In this document: positions 1 through 4,488 of the stretch, in pieces | Layout: each line of letters begins with the position of its first letter | How positions within the stretch are numbered: the first letter of the stretch is position 1 | DNA from: Candidatus Methylacidiphilales bacterium | GTDB lineage: Bacteria > Verrucomicrobiota > Verrucomicrobiia > Methylacidiphilales > JAAUTS01 | DNA length: 40,515 nucleotides | Assembly: GCA_028713655.1 (NCBI GenBank) | Contig: JAQTNW010000030.1 | Coordinates: 1-40,515, forward strand | Reading direction: 5' to 3' | Notes under the pieces: generated by a model | Told to the model about the DNA's origin: nothing | What the model saw: only the letters and a program-made list of their open reading frames with translations | Databases searched by the model: none | Translations under genes and position numbers: made by a program

Positions 1-42
1 GCGTGACGGAGTAGGTCATTGGCCTGGATGCGCTGGTTAGAC
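1..42 (-). other. attC site, partial (integron recombination site of the sixth cassette)
   Basis: The simple-site motif GTTAGAC at 36-42 has the GTTRRRY form of an integron attC end and is preceded by CTG, as in the other sites of the array. The TAA stop of the neighbouring minus-strand gene lies inside it, as is usual for cassettes. The other half of the site is cut off by the window start, so its arms cannot be paired and its length is unknown. Confidence 0.6.
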
Positions 43-321
43 ATTTGTTTTTTCTGTTTTTAAAGTTGGGCGAAGCCAAAGCCACCAAATAAAGGATGCT
101 GGCCAGCCCGCAAGCAGGATAAAAAGCAGGGTGACAAATATGCTCTTATTCCGTTTTTTTGCATCCCTGCACACCCAAACAAAAGAAAAGATAATGCCAC
201 CTATGAAGGCAATAAAGGCAGGCACAACCAAAATAGCAGGACCTTCCACCCTAAAACCGTTGGGCTGCCCGGATCCAAAATGGGCGGGGCTGAACAATAA
301 TTTAAATATTTCCTCGATCAT
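37..321 (-). CDS. Cassette gene: small two-helix membrane protein
   Basis: This 94-residue protein is the cargo of the sixth cassette counted from the integrase. It has two hydrophobic segments, about residues 29-50 and 61-82, joined by a short basic loop (CRDAKKRNKS), and ends in a charged tail after WLWLRP. The 'W..DAKKRN ... RP' layout loosely resembles the N-terminal membrane hairpin found in phospholipase D/cardiolipin synthase-like and related small proteins, but no catalytic domain follows, so no function is assigned. The ATG lies 10 bp inside the cassette from the attC at 332-338, leaving almost no leader, and the stop is in the next attC; both are normal for integron cassettes. Expression would depend on the array promoter near 2670 unless there is an internal promoter that I cannot see. 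Confidence 0.7.
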   Translation of the reverse strand: MIEEIFKLLFSPAHFGSGQPNGFRVEGPAILVVPAFIAFIGGIIFSFVWVCRDAKKRNKSIFVTLLFILLAGWPASFIWWLWLRPTLKTEKTNV

Positions 322-331
322 ATTTATCTAT

Positions 332-451
332 GTCTAACGTTAGTGATGACCGGCTGCCCCTTGCTTCTGGCGGGCGACGTGCCCCGCACGGCGCATGACA
401 GAAGTAATCGCGCAGCGATTAGGGCAGTTACGGTCCATCACCTGGTTCGAC
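332..451 (-). other. attC site of the fifth cassette (about 120 bp)
   Basis: The outer simple sites are GTCTAAC (332-338) and GTTCGAC (445-451). Immediately inside them, GTGATGACC (343-351) pairs with GGTCCATCAC (432-441) apart from one unpaired base, the extrahelical base expected in a folded attC. The central part is long and irregular. This is the longest complete site of the array. Recombination would occur at AA^C in 336-338. Confidence 0.8.
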
Positions 452-455
452 ATTT

Positions 456-887
456 CTATTTTTTCTCGATAAAGCTCGCAGGCAGGATTAGGTTTGCTTT
501 GGTGTTGCAGTCAAAAGATGGGATTATGTCCTTGCCTTCGCGTGAATAAATCTCAAACCAAGTGTAAAGTGGCCCTTTCTCGTAAAGAAAAACTAAATAG
601 TACCGCTTAACAGATGGAGTAAATGGGGCCGTTCCCAAATACTCATAACCCAGAAATTTCCCCAATCCTGCCTCAATTTGCGCAATTCCTCCAGTGATAT
701 TTACTTTGGTTGTCGTGTCTTTCTCAAGGGGAGAACCAGTAAGCCAAACATCAAAGGCTTTGCTGTAGCCATCTTTCTTATACGTCTCAATACCATCTGT
801 GAGTATTTTCGGTAAAGATGATGTCTGCGCGTAAGCAGAGGAAACAAATGTCAGCACCGTAATGAGAATTATTATTTGTTTTTTCAT
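456..887 (-). CDS. Cassette gene: secreted protein of unknown function
   Basis: This 143-residue protein begins with a clear signal peptide (MKKQIIILITVLTFVSSAYA, cleavage expected after AYA) and is predicted to be periplasmic or secreted. The mature part contains ILTDGIETYKKDGYSKAFDVW followed by a stretch rich in aromatic and beta-forming residues (YYLVFLYEKGPLYTWFEIYSREG) and ends in ASFIEKK. I do not recognise the family; the layout fits a small alpha/beta periplasmic protein. It fills the fifth cassette, with the start codon 7 bp from the simple site at 894-900 and the stop 5 bp from the attC at 332-451. The base composition is visibly more AT-rich than the housekeeping genes to the right, as expected for captured cassettes. 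Confidence 0.72.
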   Translation of the reverse strand: MKKQIIILITVLTFVSSAYAQTSSLPKILTDGIETYKKDGYSKAFDVWLTGSPLEKDTTTKVNITGGIAQIEAGLGKFLGYEYLGTAPFTPSVKRYYLVFLYEKGPLYTWFEIYSREGKDIIPSFDCNTKANLILPASFIEKK

Positions 888-893
888 AGATTA

Positions 894-953
894 GTCGAAC
901 GTCACCGGTCAGCCGACGAGCGAAGCGAGGTTGGCTGGACCGGCTGGTTCGAT
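894..953 (-). other. attC site of the fourth cassette (60 bp)
   Basis: The outer simple sites are GTCGAAC (894-900) and GTTCGAT (947-953). The inner arms ACCGGTCAGCC (904-914) and GGCTGGACCGG (933-943) pair with one extrahelical base, and the centre CGAGCGAAGCGAG forms a short hairpin. From position 897 inwards the site is identical to the attC at 2092-2151. Sixty base pairs is the compact attC length. Confidence 0.9.
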
Positions 954-1130
954 TTGTTGTTTTTATCCTCTAGCTTAAAATTGCGGAGTGCTAACTGCAT
1001 GATCGGATGAGGCCAAGACTCATAACTAGATAGACCTGCCTCGATAGGCACTACGGAAGTCTTTTTGACGCCTTGAACCTCTGGAATAACCATGAGGGCT
1101 TCGTATGACAAGGTTTGAGGAAGACGGCTG
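897..1130. repeat. Recent duplication, copy 1 (other copy 2095-2328)
   Basis: Positions 897-1130 match 2095-2328 at a constant offset of 1198 with a single mismatch (G at 954 against T at 2152). The copy covers a whole attC except its outermost bases and the last 70 or so codons of a cassette gene. The left break falls inside the simple site; the right break is abrupt after GACGGCTG. The near identity implies a recent event or continuing gene conversion. Confidence 0.95.
902..1130 (-). pseudogene. Dead 3' fragment of the first-cassette gene
   Basis: The reading frame encodes only the C-terminal part of the protein at 2100-2651, starting at SRLPQTLSYEALMVIPEVQG and ending in the attC-encoded tail SNQPVQPTSLRSSADR. 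The signal peptide and the first 100 or so residues are absent. A GTG at 1139-1141 could start the frame, and an ATG at 1170-1172 sits where cassette genes normally start, but that ATG is in a different frame and stops after 48 codons. The 1131-1178 stretch has no counterpart in the intact copy. I read the cassette as a deletion derivative that can still move through its attC but no longer encodes the full protein. Confidence 0.8.
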
Positions 1131-1178
1131 GTATGTGGCACTAAACTTGTGATCCTGGTGTGTTGTGCTCATTCTTTT

Positions 1179-1281
1179 TGCTAACGTTAGCCGTCACCTA
1201 CCCGGAACACCTGGCACCCGAACCTGCTCCGCAGGTGAAGTGCCAGCGTGTGAAGGGTTAAGGTGGACGGCCTGGTTAGGT
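1179..1281 (-). other. attC site of the third cassette (about 103 bp)
   Basis: The simple sites are TGCTAAC (1179-1185, degenerate first base) and GTTAGGT (1275-1281, perfect GTTRRRY). The arms GCCGTCACC (1190-1198) and GGTGGACGGC (1263-1272) pair with one extrahelical base. The interior holds a second inverted repeat around CACCTGGCAC/GAAGTGCCAG. The TAA of the cassette gene lies inside the right simple site. Confidence 0.85.
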
Positions 1282-1566
1282 GCTTCCTTTCATAATAAAT
1301 CCGATGATAACCATGATAACAGGTAAAAATAGAACGACCAAGCCTCCGATAAGGACAAGCAAACCGGGCGTCGGACAAGTAATGGAAACACTCTGGGATG
1401 AACCAGTAAAATTCCCCATTTCTTCACTGAACCAGATACAGGCAAGAGGAAAAATAAGGCCAATACCAGCTTTCCATGTCGTCTCAGGCCCGAGATATAA
1501 ATATGCTCCAACCATATAGCCAGCAGCGATAAGTCCTGAAATCGCCCTATTGAGATCGATATTCAT
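1276..1566 (-). CDS. Cassette gene: small integral membrane protein
   Basis: This 96-residue protein has three hydrophobic stretches, at about residues 8-25 (AISGLIAAGYMVGAYLYL), 31-46 (AGIGLIFPLACIWFSE) and 67-91 (GLLVLIGGLVVLFLPVIMVI), and a short polar linker GNFTGSSQSVSITCP. It looks like an inner-membrane protein with no recognisable catalytic motif. The ATG is 9 bp from the simple site at 1576-1582 and the stop is inside the attC at 1275-1281, the standard cassette layout. An overlapping frame on the same strand (1290-1511) has poorer composition and no cassette-like boundaries. Function unknown. Confidence 0.72.
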   Translation of the reverse strand: MNIDLNRAISGLIAAGYMVGAYLYLGPETTWKAGIGLIFPLACIWFSEEMGNFTGSSQSVSITCPTPGLLVLIGGLVVLFLPVIMVIIGFIMKGST

Positions 1567-1575
1567 TTCTCGTGC

Positions 1576-1660
1576 ACCTAACGCTCTGCATCAGACACCG
1601 GCGGAGTGGATGGGACAAGCAAAATCAAGGGTTATCGCCGGTTGTCTGCATGCGTTTGTT
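1576..1660 (-). other. attC site of the second cassette (about 85 bp)
   Basis: The left simple site ACCTAAC (1576-1582) is perfect. The right one is GTTTGTT (1654-1660), a degenerate GTTRRRY. The arms CTGCATCAGACACCGGCG (1586-1603) and CGCCGGTTGTCTGCATG (1637-1653) pair over about 16 bp with bulged bases. The degenerate outer site makes the exact right edge uncertain. Confidence 0.7.
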
Positions 1661-1672
1661 CTGCTTCTTCTT

Positions 1673-2083
1673 TCATCGTATCAGATCTGGATCTTTCTCG
1701 TGTGGAATCGGTTTGGGGTGAGCCATGCACCAATCAACGACCTTCTCACTGACAAAATAGTAAGGGCTGCTGTCTCCACTCAAATTCGGACAAGCTTCAT
1801 CTCTGATAATTTCTTCGATCTTTTCTCTGATGAGCGACTGATCGGCTTTACTAAATGCCGGATCATCCGCAATCGTGTCGCCGATAAAGCGCCACATGCG
1901 TTCATGCTCCTCATCCCAATTCATATTTCCATTCCGGTAAGCCTGGTCTGTCAGTTTACCGGCAATGCGAATCAACTCCCCTTGAAGTGTTTCCGCTTGT
2001 CCACTGGCTGGCACAAGCTCTGACCAAAGGCGCGTATGCTCCTTCTTCCACTCATACCGCTTGGTTTTGTTGAAGGGCCACAT
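1673..2083 (-). CDS. Cassette gene: acidic cytoplasmic protein of unknown function
   Basis: This 136-residue protein has no signal peptide or membrane segment, unlike the other four cassette proteins. It starts MWPFNKTKRYEWKKEHTRLW and is rich in charged residues and tryptophan, largely helical, with EHERMWRFIGDTIADDPAF and SLIREKIEEIIRDEACPN in the centre. Its C-terminal part contains VVDWCMAHPKPIPHEKDPD. I do not recognise it. It occupies the second cassette, with the start 8 bp from the simple site at 2092-2098 and the stop 12 bp from the attC at 1576-1660. Confidence 0.7.
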   Translation of the reverse strand: MWPFNKTKRYEWKKEHTRLWSELVPASGQAETLQGELIRIAGKLTDQAYRNGNMNWDEEHERMWRFIGDTIADDPAFSKADQSLIREKIEEIIRDEACPNLSGDSSPYYFVSEKVVDWCMAHPKPIPHEKDPDLIR

Positions 2084-2091
2084 TCTAGTAT

Positions 2092-2151
2092 GCAGAACGT
2101 CACCGGTCAGCCGACGAGCGAAGCGAGGTTGGCTGGACCGGCTGGTTCGAT
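2092..2151 (-). other. attC site of the first cassette (60 bp)
   Basis: The outer sites are GCAGAAC (2092-2098) and GTTCGAT (2145-2151). The arms ACCGGTCAGCC and GGCTGGACCGG are identical to those of the attC at 894-953. On the minus strand the gene reads into this site, so the attC supplies the last 16 residues and the stop codon of the cassette protein. Confidence 0.9.
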
Positions 2152-2328
2152 TTTTTGTTTTTATCCTCTAGCTTAAAATTGCGGAGTGCTAACTGCATGA
2201 TCGGATGAGGCCAAGACTCATAACTAGATAGACCTGCCTCGATAGGCACTACGGAAGTCTTTTTGACGCCTTGAACCTCTGGAATAACCATGAGGGCTTC
2301 GTATGACAAGGTTTGAGGAAGACGGCTG
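2095..2328. repeat. Recent duplication, copy 2 (intact parent of 897-1130)
   Basis: This copy lies in the complete cassette at 2098-2665 and differs by one base from 897-1130. Here the coding frame continues upstream to a signal peptide, so it is taken as the source. Confidence 0.95.
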
Positions 2329-2651
2329 ACCACCGTCAACATCATCATTCTTTTCCCGTCGTCCAACTTTTCCTGTTTGAAATTAAAATCTAAACCAATT
2401 TTTGAACTCTTTCCCTTATCGTAGTAAATTTCCTTAATTCCCTTTTCGCCTATTTCGATACCAACTGAGAAGGATTCACCTGGAAAAATATAAATAACAC
2501 CATCCGCTACGTAGGGAACCTTTTTGATTTCCTTCTGAAATTTGCTTCCGTCATTAAGGGTCAAATCCACTGCGTAGCTATCACGAAATACTGGTTCAGC
2601 GTAAACATGCGAATATGTAAAAGCCAAAATGCCAAATAAAATGTATTTCAT
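2100..2651 (-). CDS. First cassette gene: secreted protein of unknown function with an attC-encoded tail
   Basis: This 183-residue protein starts with a signal peptide (MKYILFGILAFTYSHVYA, cleavage before EPVF). The mature part is beta-rich, with SYAVDLTLNDGSKFQKEI, GVIYIFPGESFSVGIEIGEK and KMMMLTVVSRLPQTLSYEAL (reading approximate at the junction), and ends in LALRNFKLEDKN. The final SNQPVQPTSLRSSADR is encoded by the attC, because the gene has no stop of its own before the recombination site; the TGA at 2100-2102 is inside it. The family is not recognised; a small periplasmic beta-domain is likely. As the cassette nearest the integrase it is the most recently inserted in the usual model and should be the best expressed. 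A partial copy lies at 902-1130. Confidence 0.75.
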   Translation of the reverse strand: MKYILFGILAFTYSHVYAEPVFRDSYAVDLTLNDGSKFQKEIKKVPYVADGVIYIFPGESFSVGIEIGEKGIKEIYYDKGKSSKIGLDFNFKQEKLDDGKRMMMLTVVSRLPQTLSYEALMVIPEVQGVKKTSVVPIEAGLSSYESWPHPIMQLALRNFKLEDKNKKSNQPVQPTSLRSSADR

Positions 2652-2659
2652 ATTTTTAA

Positions 2660-2785
2660 ATCGAACAGTATATTAGATTGAATTCAATCTATCTAGATAG
2701 GTGGAATTCAACCTATTTCGGAAATTGAAGCCGGTTTGTTCCAAAAGCGCCATTCGCATGCCACAAGCATGCATGAATTTACCCT
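2660..2785. other. attI region between the first cassette and intI, with stacked palindromes
   Basis: ATCGAAC at 2660-2666 is the simple site where the first cassette joins. To its right lie AGATTGAATTCAATCT (2675-2690, perfect palindrome), CTATCTAGATAG (2689-2700, perfect) and ATAGGTGGAATTCAACCTAT (2697-2716, one mismatch). The two GAATTC-centred blocks are also direct repeats 24 bp apart. Further right, GCATGC occurs twice (2757-2762 and 2768-2773). The position between intI and the first cassette, the side of intI and the joined simple site define this as attI. Which block, if any, binds the integrase or a regulator cannot be told from sequence. Confidence 0.65.
2667..2695 (-). promoter_or_regulatory. 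Candidate cassette promoter (Pc-like)
   Basis: Read on the minus strand, TAGATA (2690-2695; 4 of 6 to TTGACA) is followed after 17 bp by TATACT (2667-2672; 5 of 6 to TATAAT). It points into the cassette array and ends at the recombination point. The spacer is occupied by the perfect palindrome at 2675-2690, so a bound repressor would block it. This is a visual match only. Confidence 0.35.
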
Positions 2786-4159
2786 ATGCACAAGTCACGT
2801 TTTGGTGACAGCCAACCCCCAATTGGGGCATTTTGGCTCAAATTGGGTCAAACCTTGGAACCCCATTTCAAGGATGCTGAGGAATTAAAATGGGCCGAGG
2901 TTTGGATTTCAAAGTATGGGCATTTTCTGCATCCTAAACCCTTTGTTGAAGCCGGGACTGAGGATGTGCAGCGCTTTTTAGCCGTATTATCCGGGCAAGG
3001 CACTGAAAGCTGGAAAATTCAGCAGGCGGATTTAGCTCTCAAGCATTTATATCAGGATTATTACCAGGCGGATTGGGCCAGGCTGTGGGACCACCCACTC
3101 CCCGAGCCGGACGCTGCAGTTTCCCGCACTCGCAAGCCTCTCGATGCCTCCGCTGTAAAACAACGCTTTTCCGAGCGTACGGATGAGGGAGAACTTTCAT
3201 CCCGCCTGAAACCTTTTCTTGATGAAGTTCGCATTGCAGTGCGACGGCTCCATTACTCCTACCGAACCGAGCAAACCTATGTGGATTGGATACGCCGTTT
3301 TCTGATCTTCGCACAGCCTCGAACCCGAGGACAGGTCGAAGCGGCCCAAGTGGCCTCGTATCTGGAGTATTTGGCGGTGGTCCGGAATGTTTCCGCCAAC
3401 ACCCAGAACCAATCGCTCAATGCCTTGGTTTTTCTTTTCCGGGAAGTATTACGCCGCGAGATGGGAGATTTGGGAGAGGTTCCCAGGGCTGCCGCACGGA
3501 GGCGCTTGCCGGTTGTATTGTCCCGGAATGATGTGCGCAAATTGCTGGCTCTGATGGAAGACCCCTGGAAATTGATGGCGGAACTGTTGTATGGATCAGG
3601 CCTGAGGCTGATGGAATGTGTTCGACTTCGGGTGCAGGATCTGGATTTTGAAAAATTGATTGTGACGGTGCGAGGAGGCAAAGGTGACAAGGACCGTGTA
3701 ACGCCGTTGCCCGCATTGCTCGCACCCCGCTTGCGGGAACACCTGGGAAAAGTCAGGGAGCTTTATCAGGAAAGCGCGGCCTTGGGCCATGAAGATGTTT
3801 ACCTGCCGGAAGCATTGGCCCACAAGTGGCCGAATGCGGGCAAGGAATGGATCTGGCAATATGTGTTTCCAGCCGCAAAACCATCGCTGGATCCGCGCAG
3901 TGGAAAGATACGGCGGCATCATGTTCTGGAAAATACCCTCCAAGCCTCCGTAAAGCAGGCAGCGGCAAAGGCAGGACTGGAAAAAAGGGTCAGCCCGCAC
4001 ACGCTGCGGCACAGCTTTGCCACGCATTTACTGGAGTCGGGAGCCGACATCCGGACGGTGCAGGAGTTGCTCGGCCATGCCGATGTTTCCACCACAATGA
4101 TCTACACCCACGTCCTCAACCGACCGGGCATCGCCGTGGTGTCGCCGCTGGATGCGTGA
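2786..4159 (+). CDS. intI: Integron integrase with an extended N-terminus
   Basis: This 457-residue tyrosine recombinase integrates and excises cassettes at attI and attC. The core-binding domain lies at about residues 125-220 (HYSYRTEQTYVDWIRRFLIF) and the catalytic domain at about 235-450. Catalytic residues are visible: Arg274 (GLRLME), the Lys-bearing beta hairpin GGKGDKDR, His405 and Arg408 (HTLRHSF), His431 (GHAD) and Tyr440 (IYTHV). The integron-specific insertion is present (HEDVYLPEALAHKWPNAGKE, then WQYVFPA), which separates IntI from XerC/D. Typical IntI proteins have about 320-340 residues. Here some 110 extra N-terminal residues resemble a second SAM-like core-binding fold (WAEVWISKYGHFL ... 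IQQADLALKHLYQ). The gene is divergent from the cassettes, as in classical integrons. The ATG at 2786 has no strong Shine-Dalgarno. Confidence 0.95.
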   Translation: MHKSRFGDSQPPIGAFWLKLGQTLEPHFKDAEELKWAEVWISKYGHFLHPKPFVEAGTEDVQRFLAVLSGQGTESWKIQQADLALKHLYQDYYQADWARLWDHPLPEPDAAVSRTRKPLDASAVKQRFSERTDEGELSSRLKPFLDEVRIAVRRLHYSYRTEQTYVDWIRRFLIFAQPRTRGQVEAAQVASYLEYLAVVRNVSANTQNQSLNALVFLFREVLRREMGDLGEVPRAAARRRLPVVLSRNDVRKLLALMEDPWKLMAELLYGSGLRLMECVRLRVQDLDFEKLIVTVRGGKGDKDRVTPLPALLAPRLREHLGKVRELYQESAALGHEDVYLPEALAHKWPNAGKEWIWQYVFPAAKPSLDPRSGKIRRHHVLENTLQASVKQAAAKAGLEKRVSPHTLRHSFATHLLESGADIRTVQELLGHADVSTTMIYTHVLNRPGIAVVSPLDA

Positions 4160-4488
4160 GGAAATGAAGAATGCAGAATGATGAATTCAGAATAACTGAA
4201 ACTCAGATGCCTTCTCTCGCGGAGACGCGGAGGATGGAACGGTTTTTACCAGGAAGCGATATGGAGTGCGGCGGCACGACGCCGCTTTTCGACAGGAGAC
4301 ATGTAGTTGATGCAAAGCGCCCGCCGCGGCGGACGCACTCCAAAACTGCGCCTTCGCGTCTTTGCGTGAGACATTGTATTAGAGTCCAATGACTTGATAT
4401 AGAGTAAGATTAGGATTAAGAGCAAGATTTTTATCCGCGTTTATCCGTGTGCATCCGTGGTTCTCTAACTTCTGCATTCATCATTTTC
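4160..4488. repeat. Gene-free stretch made of dispersed intergenic repeats
   Basis: Between the convergent ends of intI and hrpB there is no plausible gene. The stretch holds TTCTCTCGCGGAGACGCGGAGG (about 4213-4234), the palindromic element at 4254-4341, GCGCCTTCGCGTCTTTGCGTG (about 4348-4368) and TATCCGTGTGCATCCGTGGT (about 4443-4462). Each has relatives elsewhere in this window: 7040-7260, 7920-8115, 22590-22612, 23955-23990 and 32520-32560. Confidence 0.7.
4254..4341. repeat. Palindromic dispersed element (GGAGTGCGG family), copy 1
   Basis: Outer arms GGAGTGCG (4263-4270) and CGCACTCC (4334-4341) enclose two inner hairpins, GCGGCG/CGCCGC (about 4268-4285) and the palindrome CCGCCGCGGCGG (4321-4332). 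The left flank AAGCGATATGGAGTGCGG (4254-4271) recurs in reverse orientation at the right end of the copy near 25026-25084. Confidence 0.65.

Noticed and set aside
902-1141. 79-codon frame as an independent gene
   Set aside because: It is an exact C-terminal piece of 2100-2651 without a signal peptide or proper start; treated as a pseudogene.
1290-1511. Second hydrophobic frame on the minus strand overlapping the third cassette gene
   Set aside because: It does not start or end near the cassette borders, while the 1276-1566 frame does.
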